A DNA stretch of 64,000 bases from the NCBI RefSeq assembly GCF_014284125.1, contig NZ_JACOFX010000007.1, positions 124,001-188,000 of the forward strand, written 5' to 3'. A model generated the notes under the pieces. It saw only the letters and a program-made list of their open reading frames with translations, was not told the origin of the DNA and made no database searches. Position numbers and translations under genes: made by a program. This document shows, one piece after another, positions 1 through 9,182 of the stretch. The stretch is from Undibacterium umbellatum. Lineage in GTDB: Bacteria; Pseudomonadota; Gammaproteobacteria; Burkholderiales; Burkholderiaceae_D. Within the stretch, counting starts at the first letter, position 1. The number at the start of each line of letters is the position of its first letter.

Positions 1-694
1 TCACAACCATGCCCAGCACTTTATAAAAAGGCATGCGGCTACTACCCATGGGTGGTATTGCGGTGATAGTCAAAGCGATCAGCAAGGCCAGGAATGGTAT
101 GCATATGGTGCTGACTGCAATACCGGCAAAACCCCAGTGCGCATTCAGGGCAACACCTGCTGGTGCACCCAGCGCCATGGCGCCGTAAAGGGCGATGCCC
201 ACCCAGACCATTACCTTGCCCGCATTTTGCGGCCCCACCAGCCCGATGCCCCAGCCCAAGGCACCTGTGACGACCAGGCTTTCACCTATCGCCAGCAAAA
301 CACGTCCGCTCAGCAATATCCAGACTGAAGTGACTGGTACAGAGACAAAAGGCAGTGAGGCAATATAAGCCAGGCCTGAGCTCGCGATGATGACCAGGCC
401 AATCACTACGGCCCGTTTGGCACCACGGCTGTCCGCAAAATTGCCAGCCCATGCACGTGAAAGCAAAGCTACAACAAACTGTGCACCGATGACCGTACCA
501 ATAACCAGGGTACTCATGCCCAGGTTGTCATGCAGGTAAAGAGGCAGCACCGGCAACTGCATGCCCATGGTCAGAAAGCCTATGAAAACCACCAGCGAAA
601 GTGGCAGCAGCTTGAGAATAACATTAGCGCCCGTTGTAGCATTTTTTGCATTTTCAGCCTGCAATGACGCTGAAGATTGGGAAGATAAAGACAC
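1..694 (-). CDS. MFS transporter (N-terminal part, cut by window edge)
   Basis: Partial major facilitator superfamily permease; only about the first 231 residues are inside the window. The reading shows hydrophobic helices and the MFS signature between helices 2 and 3 (SRAWAGNFADSRGAKRAVVIG), typical of sugar or drug efflux carriers of the YfcJ/YhhS type. There is no ATG in frame near the N-terminus. I chose GTG at 694 because GGAG lies six bases upstream; the protein then starts MSLSSQSSASLQ. A TTG ten codons further in is the alternative. The substrate cannot be told. Confidence 0.8.
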   Translation of the reverse strand, partial: MSLSSQSSASLQAENAKNATTGANVILKLLPLSLVVFIGFLTMGMQLPVLPLYLHDNLGMSTLVIGTVIGAQFVVALLSRAWAGNFADSRGAKRAVVIGLVIIASSGLAYIASLPFVSVPVTSVWILLSGRVLLAIGESLVVTGALGWGIGLVGPQNAGKVMVWVGIALYGAMALGAPAGVALNAHWGFAGIAVSTICIPFLALLIALTITAIPPMGSSRMPFYKVLGMVV

Positions 695-976
695 AGGTGA
701 CTCCAGACATAAAAAATTAATTGATGCTGGATATGATAAAAGTCTTCATTGACATCGAATAGTCGCGTAATACCGACTATGCAAGACAGACTGCAAAGCT
801 ATACAGGACGGGGATTTGCTGGATTTTCTCTGTTATTTTTTTGACTGGGCACGCAAAATATTCGCGTTTCAACTGAAGTCTGCAGATGGTCTGGCATGCA
901 AAAACGTGCAGACAATAATAAGCTGTGGATAAGTTCTTTTTATTTTGATTAGTGCTCTACAGCCTGAGTTGATCAC

Positions 977-2251
977 TCAGCCTTTTTGTTTTGACTGCAG
1001 TGCTTCTATAGAATCACATAAAGAATCTGCATAGCCGGTTTTCTTGAATTTATTGGAAACTTGCGCGCAACTGGTTTTTATAACCTCAGAAGCCAGCAAT
1101 TGTTGCAGACTGCGCGTCAGTTTGCTGCCAGTCAGGCGCGACATGCGTATGAAATCGCCTGTACCTAGTTTTTTAACACGTGCAGCATTATCAAACTGGT
1201 CAAACGCCAGTGGCGTTACCAGTTGTGGTGTGCCTGCCCTCAGTGCTTCTGCCGTTGTCCCTATACCACCGTGGTGAATAAGTGCAGATGCGCGCGGCAA
1301 AATACTGCGCAGGGGTAAATAACTTTGCCAGAGTATGTTGTCAGGTAAAGCTGTAGTGATCTGCTCACGATGGCTGGTAAGGAAAATTGCCCGCAAACCC
1401 AGTTTTTGTACAGCCTGCTGCGCACATAGAAAATAATGACTGGCTTGTATATTTCCAGATCCGGGCGTAAAAACCAGTGGCGCAGGGCCTGCAGCAAGAA
1501 ATTCTTCCAGTTCTGTGGATAAGTCTGTAACAAGGTTGCTGTCATATAGCTGAAATTCGCCCATGGCCAAAGGAGCTGGCCAGTCTGGCTGGACTGGTGC
1601 AAACCAGTCAGGGAAAAAACTGATACTTAAATCTGGTACTGCATACATATGCGGTGCCAGGCTGCTGATAGTCGATAAATTCCTGGCCTGCCTGGCTTGA
1701 TTGATGATGGGTACAGCGACTGGATCAATAAAATTCTTGTCTGCATAAGTCCATAGCAACCTGCGCATCCATACCGGCAACCATTGCGGTATGAATAAAT
1801 CACCCATCACCAGAGGATTATGGACAGTTCGTAAATTCGAGGGTGCGAGATAAGCCGCGACGACAGGAATGTCAGGCCGGAAACTGCGCGCAATATCAGC
1901 TGCGGGCAAACCCAGTGGATGGACAACCAGGACGCAATCTTGTTCTGCTGATAATGAAGCGATATAGCCTGGGAGCTCAGTATGCACTGACTTACTTGAT
2001 TCAAGCACGATGCCCATGCCCTTGCGTATTTCCCACATATCCGGATGACGCAGCGCCGCATCATAATCAGCCTGGGTTCCAAAAACCTTATAAGAAACAC
2101 CAGCTTTTTCTGCATGACTTGCATGAACTGGGGCCAGCAAGATGGTGACTTCTTGCCCGCGCCGCTGCATTTCTACTGCCAGACTGAGGAAAGGAAATAT
2201 GTCTCCCAGTGTACCCATGCCTAGAAAAATGAAATGCCTGGCTTTAGTCAT
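977..2251 (-). CDS. Glycosyltransferase, GT1 / UDP-glucuronosyltransferase-like
   Basis: A 424-residue glycosyltransferase of the GT1 (GT-B fold) family, which moves a sugar from a nucleotide-sugar to a small or lipid acceptor. The N-terminus FIFLGMGTLGDIFPFLSLA is the usual acceptor-side Rossmann start. The nucleotide-sugar motif HHGGIGTTAEALRAGTPQLV, followed by DQFDNA, lies near residue 325. It resembles the rhamnosyltransferase/MGT group, but the acceptor is unknown. The open frame runs 66 codons further upstream, but the family N-terminus is MTKARHFIFLG, so I start at 2251. It stands alone, next to the decayed gene at 2373-2811. Confidence 0.85.
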   Translation of the reverse strand: MTKARHFIFLGMGTLGDIFPFLSLAVEMQRRGQEVTILLAPVHASHAEKAGVSYKVFGTQADYDAALRHPDMWEIRKGMGIVLESSKSVHTELPGYIASLSAEQDCVLVVHPLGLPAADIARSFRPDIPVVAAYLAPSNLRTVHNPLVMGDLFIPQWLPVWMRRLLWTYADKNFIDPVAVPIINQARQARNLSTISSLAPHMYAVPDLSISFFPDWFAPVQPDWPAPLAMGEFQLYDSNLVTDLSTELEEFLAAGPAPLVFTPGSGNIQASHYFLCAQQAVQKLGLRAIFLTSHREQITTALPDNILWQSYLPLRSILPRASALIHHGGIGTTAEALRAGTPQLVTPLAFDQFDNAARVKKLGTGDFIRMSRLTGSKLTRSLQQLLASEVIKTSCAQVSNKFKKTGYADSLCDSIEALQSKQKG

Positions 2252-2372
2252 GGTGCTTTGTTCTCTTGTAAATACAATATCGTCAAAATTTATCCACATT
2301 TGCTGATGCCAATATTCATGATGGCACCAGGTGACGTCGTCGGTTTTTTTTGGGGTTAGGTCGCGCTGCTCT

Positions 2373-2811
2373 TCACCCCGTTTTTTTTGCGGCACATTTG
2401 TCAGTTTTTTTAATGACAACAGGCATTTTGCTGACATAAGACCTGCCAACTGGTGGTCTGTAGAAAGCGCTCATGCCATCTTTATCTTCCTGACTCAGGG
2501 TACAGCTATAAACCTTAACAAGAATTGGTTCGAGTATTTCCAAGCAAAATTCTGATCTGTGGATATCTATGAACTTATCCCGGAAGTTATTCATTATTTT
2601 TTGCTGTTCTGCACGAACAGCTTGGTCTTTCATGGCCGTTTTCATCATTTCTTTGATGGACTCGTTCCATTTGGACTTCTCTATTTTTCAGCATTTGCTG
2701 ATTATTCGTTAATCTCAGTAATTCTTAAACCGCGACTGTGGTTGGTTTTTCGGGATGTGTTGAACCACATCAAAGCACGGTCACAAACAACAAATTTGAC
2801 CATGGCTTCAT
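2373..2811 (-). pseudogene. Decayed DUF2059-domain secreted protein gene
   Basis: The intact 3' part encodes a typical DUF2059 C-terminus (SQEDKDGMSAFYRPPVGRSYVSKMP). Upstream, in another frame, is ELLRLTNNQQML, the usual start of this domain. Before that, in the same frame, is a start MKPWSNLLFVTVL with GAGG about eight bases ahead. Joining these parts needs one frameshift (around 2685) and passes two in-frame stops (after VTVL and after KPTTVAV). The whole therefore reads as a dead gene for a small exported protein. A functional 91-residue internal product from an ATG at 2648 is possible but unlikely. Confidence 0.65.
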
Positions 2812-2913
2812 CGGTATTTCCTCTCAGGTTTGTACGAGTTACGGATTCTACGACAGTTTTTTGCTTTTGTTTTTTTGCTTTTTTTGAGCTGTGGATACCT
2901 TTAGATTGAATAA

Positions 2914-2943
2914 GTTTATATATAAATAGTAGTAGTAGTTAAC
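2914..2943 (+). repeat. Origin-type repeat unit 1 (AT stretch plus TAG trios)
   Basis: Thirty bases beginning GTTTATATATA, then four TAG triplets, then GTTAAC. It matches the unit at 3443-3472 at 28 of 30 positions. An exact DnaA box follows at 2957. Confidence 0.8.
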
Positions 2944-3442
2944 TCAGGCATGTTGCTGTGGATAAGTCGGTAAACATCCACAGGATCAAGAGTTTAGGCA
3001 AATGATAAGGCGGTGATAAAAGTCTGTATATCCACAGGATAGATTCTGAACAGTAAACGCTGTAGTAAGTAATTTTTGGGTTACGCACAATAGATACAGT
3101 GGATATCAGCAGACTTATCCACAAAGATTTATTTAAAAATGTTGTTTTTCAAGGAAAAATTTTCCAAAAAACCTGTTTTTAGCTTTGCAAACAAGTTTTT
3201 TGGGGAAAGAAGGGGCCAGGTTTACTTTTAAGACCTGCAGGAAGTTTCTTAAGCTGAATGCAGTCGTCCAAATAAAAAAACAGCTTGAAAAAAAAGAGTG
3301 CAATTTTTTTTAGATATTCCTGGCTGCGTTTTAAATTTTTTTTTCGGGCAGGCTATCTTCAAACTTTTGTATTTCTTTTGAAAACAGCTCTTTCAGGAAA
3401 AGTATCAAGGGTTTTCCAAAAACGGTTTAATTAAATAACTTA

Positions 3443-3472
3443 GTTTATATATACATAGTAATAGTAGTTAAC
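3443..3472 (+). repeat. Origin-type repeat unit 2 (AT stretch plus TAG trios)
   Basis: Second copy of the 30-base unit, 529 bases from the first, with two substitutions (A to C and G to A). It is followed by a short GC-rich spacer (GTCGCG), a T run and an exact DnaA box at 3485. Confidence 0.8.
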
Positions 3473-3682
3473 GTCGCGATTTTTTGTGGATAAGTCTTTA
3501 TTTGTTCACAGAAACAAGTACTTAGTTCATGTATAGAAGTGCTTATAAGTCCTGTATGAAAAAAGGACGGTTTTGGGATAAAAAATCTTGCGAGACAGCT
3601 TTCACTGGTTTTGCACAGTTCATCCTGTGGATATGCATAGGCTTATCCACAGATAAAACAGGGGAAATTGTGTTGTCAGATT

Positions 3683-4807
3683 TTAAATACCGTCGGCTTT
3701 TTTCAGGATTGAAGGCGCAAAAGTAGTGAGCAAACGACCAAATATCGCTGCACTTTGTACCGCAGTTGTGGATAAGTGGCGGTTGTAGATGGCGGTATAT
3801 TCAAGTTGTGGGATGCCTCCACGGGCGCGTTTGAACTGGCTGGCACCTGAGCTGTAGTGCAGTTTCAGCTTCTTGTCTTTGGCTGTTTTGAGTAGTAAAG
3901 CCATCAAGCGTCTGTATAAACCCAGTTCTTTTGGCAGGCTGGTGTCATACCCTATCAGTGGCGTGGTCAGCCAGCCCTGTTCTGGATGCGTGTAAATACC
4001 AAGTACGCCGACCAGCTTACCTTGCCAGCGCAAAGCATGCATTTCCAGAAATTCGGTTTCCAGGCAAAGCTCAAAGAAGGCTGCGCTGAAGTCAGGGTTC
4101 AGGTATGAATGCTTATCGATGAAGAGTTGGCGATAAAGCTGTTGCAATACGGCGATGTCATTCATCTGTAGTGTTTCATGGCCAAGCACTTCCACTACAG
4201 GATGGTCAAGCAAGCGGGCATCCTGTTTGACATGATTGTGTTTCCAGACGCTGGCCTGTCGTGGGTCGCAGAGGTAAATCATGCGGCTTGGGAATAGCTG
4301 CCAGCCTTTGGCAAGCAAGCTTTCAGTCAGTTCAGGGTTGACCTGTGGACAGATGTTTCGCATCATCAACGGGCGCTGTGGATAAGTTTCTAATAACTTA
4401 TCGGTGACTTTGCTGATTTCGCTCGCCGTCCAGTCAGAGTACAAATTTGTGGAGACCAGATGATTGGCAATGATTGCGGCCTGATCCAGTTTACTTGCCT
4501 TAAACAGGGCGGAGAGGGGACCAAGGATGGCGCAACTGCCCAGCTTGATGGCTTGTGCCTTGGCAGCACTGGCATCGCGCAATATTTCCTGACGCGGATA
4601 GCGTAACCAGGTTGAACGCGGGCTGGCAACATAGCTTTCCTGCCAGGTGCTGTTATCCAGCAAAGTGACGGGCTGACTTTGTCCTGCGATTTCTATCGCA
4701 TTGACATCGCAAGTGGCATTATTAAGCCAGTGCTGGCCACCGCGAGAACGGGCAGTCATTAGCCACAGGGCATCTGCCACCACGCGTGGCGGTAATGAAG
4801 TATGCAA
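3683..4807 (-). CDS. GNAT-like acetyltransferase, partner of the BtaA homologue
   Basis: A 374-residue protein with a GNAT-type fold in its C-terminal half, about residues 210-345 (MHALRWQGKLVGVLGIYT, then LGLYRRLMALLLKTAKDK as the acyl-CoA-binding helix region). The N-terminal half is not recognised. It starts 8 bases after the stop of the BtaA-like gene, so the two are surely co-transcribed. This suggests that it modifies the product of the BtaA-like enzyme, perhaps N-acylating an aminocarboxypropyl lipid headgroup; that step is inference. Its 3' end reaches the origin-like region, and exact DnaA boxes at 3767 and 4377 lie inside the gene. Confidence 0.75.
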   Translation of the reverse strand: MHTSLPPRVVADALWLMTARSRGGQHWLNNATCDVNAIEIAGQSQPVTLLDNSTWQESYVASPRSTWLRYPRQEILRDASAAKAQAIKLGSCAILGPLSALFKASKLDQAAIIANHLVSTNLYSDWTASEISKVTDKLLETYPQRPLMMRNICPQVNPELTESLLAKGWQLFPSRMIYLCDPRQASVWKHNHVKQDARLLDHPVVEVLGHETLQMNDIAVLQQLYRQLFIDKHSYLNPDFSAAFFELCLETEFLEMHALRWQGKLVGVLGIYTHPEQGWLTTPLIGYDTSLPKELGLYRRLMALLLKTAKDKKLKLHYSSGASQFKRARGGIPQLEYTAIYNRHLSTTAVQSAAIFGRLLTTFAPSILKKADGI

Positions 4808-4815
4808 TTTAGAGT

Positions 4816-6030
4816 TTAAATCTTGGTGTACAGGTGCATGCCGCCATAAATGGCAGAGCGGTCAGTGGCATACAGGGCGCGGTTATGCGCAACATCGGTA
4901 TGCCAGGTGGCCAGTAACTCTGATGGTAATTTGGCTTCCAGTGGCGACTCGCTGCCACCAGTGCGGAATACTACCTTGGCGCCAGGTGCGGCTGTACGGC
5001 TTACTTCTTGCCAGAGCTCGGTCAATTGTTGTTTATCCATCCAGTCCTGGGCATCGAGGAAGAGATAGGCATCCATGGAAGCCCGTGGCTGGCCCAGCAA
5101 AAAGTCTGTCAGGGTTTGATGGTGAGGATGCAGCCTGTCTATATTGCGGCGCAGGGTGTGGAAATGTTCTTGTTGCAGATACATGGGCAAGGCGGCCTGC
5201 TTTTTGGTGTCATAACGGCGGCCAAAAGCCTGTTGGGCAAAACAGTTTTCTTCCAGCGGAAAATCACAGGCCAGGTGACGCATTCTCTCTTTGAACAGCA
5301 AATGCAGGCCATCTTTGGCATCGTGTTTTAATTCAGCAAATTGTGACGGCGGTATTCCCAGACTATACAGGGCCAGAGGCTGGCTGGCGATGAGGCGGAA
5401 CAAGCGGGTTTCAAATACCGGTGCGACATATTGCTCAAATAACTGCGCCTGTTCCTGCAGATTTTTAGCCTGCATGAGTTTGCTCATGTCACCACCCATA
5501 AGGCGCACAAAGAAATGCGCGAAGCCGATGAAATTGCCCAGTAAGCCATGTTGATAAGCCTGGCTAGTAAAATAATGGTAGCGTGGTTTGCCGGACAAAG
5601 AGCGACTTTCCCAGAAGTTGCTGGCATCGTCTGACAACTGCGTCCGTATATGACGCTTATAGCGCTTCAGGTTATCGGGCTTGTCGGCATTGCCCAGAAA
5701 TGCCAGCACCGCATCATAGTCGGGCAAATGCCTGATGGCAGTTTGCTTGATGTTAAGCATGGCCAGGTGGGCCGCATTCAAATCCACCGCATGGACGGCG
5801 GCCGGTTCAGCAGATAAATAAGCCAGTGCATTGCAGCCCCCCGAAGAAATGGTCAGGATATTCGCGCCTGGTTTGAGTTGCAGGGCATCCAGATCGGATT
5901 TAGGGTCTTCCCAGATCTGGGCATACACCAGGCGGCTGAACCAGTGGGCGAACAATTTGTCAGCCAGGCCCTTGCGGCCAGACGTGGTGGAATTGAAAAC
6001 GGCGCTGTCTATCAGGGCTTTGCTGGACAT
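4816..6030 (-). CDS. BtaA-like SAM:diacylglycerol 3-amino-3-carboxypropyltransferase (DUF3419)
   Basis: A 404-residue protein of the DUF3419/BtaA family. BtaA transfers the 3-amino-3-carboxypropyl group of S-adenosylmethionine to diacylglycerol, the first step of betaine-lipid (DGTS) synthesis. The SAM-binding region shows as ILTISSGGCNALAYL followed by VHAVDLNAAHLAMLNIK, about residues 58-95. The family N-terminus LVYAQIWEDPKSDLDAL is present. No BtaB N-methyltransferase is beside it; the next gene is a GNAT-like protein instead. Family membership is firm. The exact lipid product is uncertain because DUF3419 proteins have more than one role. Confidence 0.82.
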   Translation of the reverse strand: MSSKALIDSAVFNSTTSGRKGLADKLFAHWFSRLVYAQIWEDPKSDLDALQLKPGANILTISSGGCNALAYLSAEPAAVHAVDLNAAHLAMLNIKQTAIRHLPDYDAVLAFLGNADKPDNLKRYKRHIRTQLSDDASNFWESRSLSGKPRYHYFTSQAYQHGLLGNFIGFAHFFVRLMGGDMSKLMQAKNLQEQAQLFEQYVAPVFETRLFRLIASQPLALYSLGIPPSQFAELKHDAKDGLHLLFKERMRHLACDFPLEENCFAQQAFGRRYDTKKQAALPMYLQQEHFHTLRRNIDRLHPHHQTLTDFLLGQPRASMDAYLFLDAQDWMDKQQLTELWQEVSRTAAPGAKVVFRTGGSESPLEAKLPSELLATWHTDVAHNRALYATDRSAIYGGMHLYTKI

Positions 6031-6146
6031 GCTGGTCTCCGCTTATGTTTTTAGGATAAGGAAGACTTTAGGATGCAGAGGTGACAGGCTAGTGACAGAT
6101 TGATGAAGATTATGTGAAAAGCACATAAGAAAGTCAAAAAAAAACT

Positions 6147-6184
6147 AAAAAAAAGCATGAATCTAGATGATTCATGCTTTTCTT
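6147..6184 (-). terminator. Rho-independent terminator, possibly bidirectional
   Basis: Perfect 9-base stem GCATGAATC (6155-6163) / GATTCATGC (6169-6177) with a 5-base loop, A-rich on the left and T-rich on the right. It fits termination of the minus-strand gene at 6204-6587. Confidence 0.75.
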
Positions 6185-6203
6185 GTTTTCATTGCAGCTA
6201 GGC

Positions 6204-6587
6204 TCAGCTACCGTGCTTTATGGATAAGCGACGGCGTCTGGCCTTGATGAACATGAATAACTGATATGCAAAATACAGGGAAGCCAGCACGGGCATGGAG
6301 GCAACCAGTATCCACAAGCCGCCCGCCAGGGGGACTGGCCCTGACCAGATTTGTATACGGACTTCAGGCTTATCGCTTTTTTCAATTGGGACTTGCCTGG
6401 GCGTGTCAATTTGCACACCGGCGTTTTGTTTTGGCAGGTCTTGTGGTGCGACCACAAATACGGCTTGCGAACCCTGGGCCGGAGCAGCGGGCGCGGCAGC
6501 ATTGCTACTCGCTGCAGCAAAAACAGAGGAAGCTGGCAATGCCGTCAGCATCTGCAAAGCCAGGATCAGGGCATACTTGAGTTTCAT
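6204..6587 (-). CDS. Small exported/membrane protein, unknown function
   Basis: A 127-residue protein. Residues 1-25 form a signal peptide (hydrophobic, ending SSVFAAASS). An Ala/Pro-rich stretch follows, then one membrane helix near the C-terminus (LWILVASMPVLASLYFAYQLFMFI), then a basic tail RRRRLSIKHGS that should lie in the cytoplasm. The middle segment would be periplasmic. I recognise no family. It is followed by a clear terminator and shares direction with the SRPBCC gene 68 bases upstream. Confidence 0.7.
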   Translation of the reverse strand: MKLKYALILALQMLTALPASSVFAAASSNAAAPAAPAQGSQAVFVVAPQDLPKQNAGVQIDTPRQVPIEKSDKPEVRIQIWSGPVPLAGGLWILVASMPVLASLYFAYQLFMFIKARRRRLSIKHGS

Positions 6588-6655
6588 TAATGCAATCGGG
6601 TGAGATGCCAGGTATCAGCGATGTATCAGGTGAGACCAGCCTGATACCAAGGCAA

Positions 6656-7186
6656 TTATTTTTTTTCAGCCAGCTTTTTCAAATTACTTAAACCAGCTTC
6701 AAAATCAGGACCCACCATTTTATCCATAAATGGGGCAAATAGCTTCATCATAAAATTGCCCTCAGTGCTGCCCTGCATGTTCCAGGTCACTTTCGTGCCA
6801 TTTGGTTCGGCTTCCAGGGTGAAATTGCCTGTGGATGGTTTGCCCATGCCTTCAAAATGCAATTCGTATTCAACCAAGCGGTTTGGGCCTGCATGGGTGA
6901 GTTTCATGCCACCATTGCCTTGTGATTCACTTTTCCACTCCCAGGCGGCATTCGAGCCTGATTCAGGGCCGGAAAATTCCATCTTCATATTTGAATCGCG
7001 CTGATTCCAGACTGACCAGTTCTTCCATTCCTTAGGGGTGGCGATCAAGGGGTAAAGTACAGCTGGAGTAGAACGTATCAGGACACTGCGGCTGACTTTA
7101 TATTCATTGGGGAGTGAATAGGCAATCGCCAGTATCAATGCTATTGCGGTAATCAGTATGCCAGCCGACCATTTGATGATCTTCAT
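6656..7186 (-). CDS. SRPBCC-family protein with N-terminal membrane anchor
   Basis: A 176-residue protein. Residues 4-25 are one hydrophobic helix, and the rest has the pattern of the SRPBCC (START/polyketide cyclase) fold: SRSVLIRSTPAVLYPLIATPKEWKNWSVWNQRD at the N-terminus and a long C-terminal helix (LFAPFMDKMVGPDFEAGLSNLKKLAEK). Such proteins bind hydrophobic ligands; the ligand here cannot be inferred. It lies between glpK and a small membrane protein gene, with no sign of a shared pathway. Confidence 0.8.
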   Translation of the reverse strand: MKIIKWSAGILITAIALILAIAYSLPNEYKVSRSVLIRSTPAVLYPLIATPKEWKNWSVWNQRDSNMKMEFSGPESGSNAAWEWKSESQGNGGMKLTHAGPNRLVEYELHFEGMGKPSTGNFTLEAEPNGTKVTWNMQGSTEGNFMMKLFAPFMDKMVGPDFEAGLSNLKKLAEKK

Positions 7187-7230
7187 TTTTTATTCTCCTG
7201 TTTTTTCATTTATCTATAGATCTATCAATA

Positions 7231-7261
7231 CAGCAGATACCCAGGCTATGGATATCTGCTG
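7231..7261 (-). terminator. Hairpin after glpK (weak terminator)
   Basis: Perfect 9-base inverted repeat CAGCAGATA (7231-7239) / TATCTGCTG (7253-7261) just past the glpK stop. It has no clear U run on the minus strand, so its role as a terminator is uncertain. Confidence 0.4.
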
Positions 7262-7265
7262 CGGG

Positions 7266-8735
7266 TTATCTTACTTTTCCTATGGCGACTTCCCAGTTTT
7301 TCATAAGATTATTTGCTTCATCGCGACTCATGGCTGGCGTGAACTGCCTGTCCATTTGCCACTGTGCTGCGCATTCTTCCATATTTTTGTACACACCGAC
7401 ACCCAGGCCGGCCAGATAGGCTGCACCCAGGGCCGTGGTTTCCGTCACTTTGGGACGTATCACGGGTATGCCCAGCAAATCAGCCTGGAATTGTAGCAAC
7501 ATATTATTGGCTGCTGCACCGCCATCGACACGTAATTCCTTGATAGGGAAAACTGCATCCCTGACCATGGCTTGCAGCAAGGCGGTACTTTGGAAGGCGA
7601 TCGACTCCAGCGCAGCGCGGGCGATGTGGGCTACCGTGCTGCCCCGGCTCAGGCCCAGGATGGCACCCTTGGCGGCAGGTACCCAGTAAGGTGCACCGAG
7701 ACCAGTAAACGAAGGGACAAATACTACTCCGCCAGAATCTGGCACGCTGGCCGCCAGTTGTTCTACATCAGTGGAATGCTGTATGGCTTTCAAACCATCC
7801 CTGAGCCACTGCACCACAGCCCCACCAATGAAGACACTACCCTCAACGGCATACTGGGCACGGCTGTCGGTCTGGCAGGCTGCCGTACTGATCAGGCCAT
7901 TATGCGAACTTGGACATTGATCACCTGTATGCATGAGCATGAAGCAACCGGTGCCGTAAGTATTTTTTGCCATGCCCGGTGTAAAGCAAGCCTGGCCAAA
8001 CAAGGCAGCTTGCTGGTCACCGGCGATACCGGCGATGGGGATGGCAGCACCCAGCAGCTTGCTATGTCCAAACTGGTGGCTGGATGGTAAAACCTCAGGC
8101 AGCAAAGCCCTGGGGATATCAAACCAGCTCAGTAATTCTTCATCCCATTTGTTATCGTGGATGTTGTACAACATGGTGCGAGAAGCATTGCTGACATCAG
8201 TGACATGCAAGCTGCCTTCACTAAGTTGCCAGGCCAGCCAGCTATCGATAGTACCAAAGGCCAGTTCACCAGCCTGGGCGCGACGGCGGGCTTCGGGAAT
8301 GTTGTCCAGCAGCCACTTGAGTTTGGTAGCAGAAAAATAGGGGTCGAGTATCAGGCCGGTTTTGGCCTGGATGCGCCCGGCATAGCCTTGCTGGCGCAAT
8401 TCATCGCAATAAGTTTCTGTCCGGCGGTCTTGCCAGACGATGGCATGGTAAAGCGGTTGACCTGTTTTTCTGTCCCACAATACTGTGGTTTCACGCTGGT
8501 TGGTGATACCGAGGGCAGCAATATCTGTCGCTTTCAGTCCTGCCTTGCTCAAGACTTGCTGGCAGGTGGAGAACTGGCCTTGCCAGATTTCCATGGCATC
8601 ATGTTCCACCCATCCTGGTTGCGGGAATATCTGACGAAACTCTTGCTGGGCTGTGGCGATCAATTCTCCCCGCTCATTAAAGATGATACTGCGCGAACTG
8701 GAAGTACCCTGGTCTAGTGCAAGCAGATATGTCAT
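7266..8735 (-). CDS. glpK: Glycerol kinase
   Basis: A 489-residue FGGY-family kinase that phosphorylates glycerol to sn-glycerol 3-phosphate with ATP in the cytoplasm. The N-terminal ATPase motif [15 protein letters not shown], the substrate region [37 protein letters not shown] and the C-terminal [17 protein letters not shown] are all typical of GlpK. The length is normal. I start at ATG 8735, with AGGA about ten bases upstream; the open frame reaches 15 codons further but matches nothing. There is no glpF or glpD next to it, so it is a lone kinase gene here. Confidence 0.95.
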   Translation of the reverse strand: MTYLLALDQGTSSSRSIIFNERGELIATAQQEFRQIFPQPGWVEHDAMEIWQGQFSTCQQVLSKAGLKATDIAALGITNQRETTVLWDRKTGQPLYHAIVWQDRRTETYCDELRQQGYAGRIQAKTGLILDPYFSATKLKWLLDNIPEARRRAQAGELAFGTIDSWLAWQLSEGSLHVTDVSNASRTMLYNIHDNKWDEELLSWFDIPRALLPEVLPSSHQFGHSKLLGAAIPIAGIAGDQQAALFGQACFTPGMAKNTYGTGCFMLMHTGDQCPSSHNGLISTAACQTDSRAQYAVEGSVFIGGAVVQWLRDGLKAIQHSTDVEQLAASVPDSGGVVFVPSFTGLGAPYWVPAAKGAILGLSRGSTVAHIARAALESIAFQSTALLQAMVRDAVFPIKELRVDGGAAANNMLLQFQADLLGIPVIRPKVTETTALGAAYLAGLGVGVYKNMEECAAQWQMDRQFTPAMSRDEANNLMKNWEVAIGKVR

Positions 8736-8897
8736 AAAAATTCCTGATGCGTCCGGGAAAAGATGCAGAGTGAAAAACATTCAGCCTGATGCTGACGTCT
8801 GGTTACAAAATAAGCCAGCAACGTGCTGGTAATTAAAGTTGAATTTGTTATAGTAGATTATTAATTAATATTGACTACTATGCAAGAAAGGTAACCT

Positions 8898-9182
8898 GTG
8901 CCAGGATTAATCAATTTTTCTTTATCTTTACTGGTACTGCTGTTAATGGCTTTTGGCACCATGCGCAAAAGCCGCAGTTTGATCATCCTGGCTTTTTTTG
9001 CCATGGTCGCCGCCAGCCTGCTGAGCTGGTATCAATATGTTTTCCCGACGGGCCTGAGTCCCCTGTTTTTTGCAGGGACCCTGGCGACTGTGCTGGCGAT
9101 TTCGGTTTTCTTTTATGCCATGTATTCCTATGATGCCGCCTGGATGGGGACACAGGAAAGCAAAGCCAAAAATCAGCCTTGA
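8898..9182 (+). CDS. Small integral membrane protein, unknown
   Basis: A 94-residue protein starting at GTG 8898, with AAGAAAGG seven bases upstream. It has three hydrophobic segments (LINFSLSLLVLLLMAFGTM, SLIILAFFAMVAASLLSWYQYVF, LFFAGTLATVLAISVFFYAMYSY). I do not recognise a family. Its stop codon is one base from the outer end of the MITE-like element, which may therefore have inserted at the 3' end of this gene. Confidence 0.6.
   Translation: MPGLINFSLSLLVLLLMAFGTMRKSRSLIILAFFAMVAASLLSWYQYVFPTGLSPLFFAGTLATVLAISVFFYAMYSYDAAWMGTQESKAKNQP

Larger units (their letters stand above)
2880..3780. other. Candidate replication origin (oriC-like): DnaA boxes, AT-rich repeats, TAG trios
   Basis: About 0.9 kb with no convincing gene and very AT-rich. 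Exact DnaA boxes (TTATCCACA, either strand) lie at 2957-2965, 3115-3123, 3485-3493, 3643-3651 and 3767-3775. Near-matches lie at about 2889, 3025, 3502 and 3627. Two near-identical 30-base units (2914-2943, 3443-3472) begin GTTTATATATA, run into TAGTAGTAG-type triplets and end GTTAAC. Each is followed 12-14 bases later by an exact box reading TGTGGATAAGTC. AT-rich DNA, TAG trios and a neighbouring DnaA box are the known parts of bacterial unwinding elements. No dnaA, rpmH or dnaN is beside it, so the origin role is inference. Confidence 0.6.

Noticed and set aside
964..980. CTGAGT/ACTCAG hairpin followed by T run near the glycosyltransferase stop
   Set aside because: The T run is on the plus strand while the gene it would end is on the minus strand, and no plus-strand gene precedes it.
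2559..2909. 116-codon plus-strand open frame
   Set aside because: Low-complexity Phe/Leu-rich reading antisense to the DUF2059 pseudogene, with no ribosome site.
3529..3726. 65-codon open frame in the origin-like region
   Set aside because: No ribosome site, no family resemblance, and it runs through DnaA boxes into the 3' end of the GNAT gene on the other strand.
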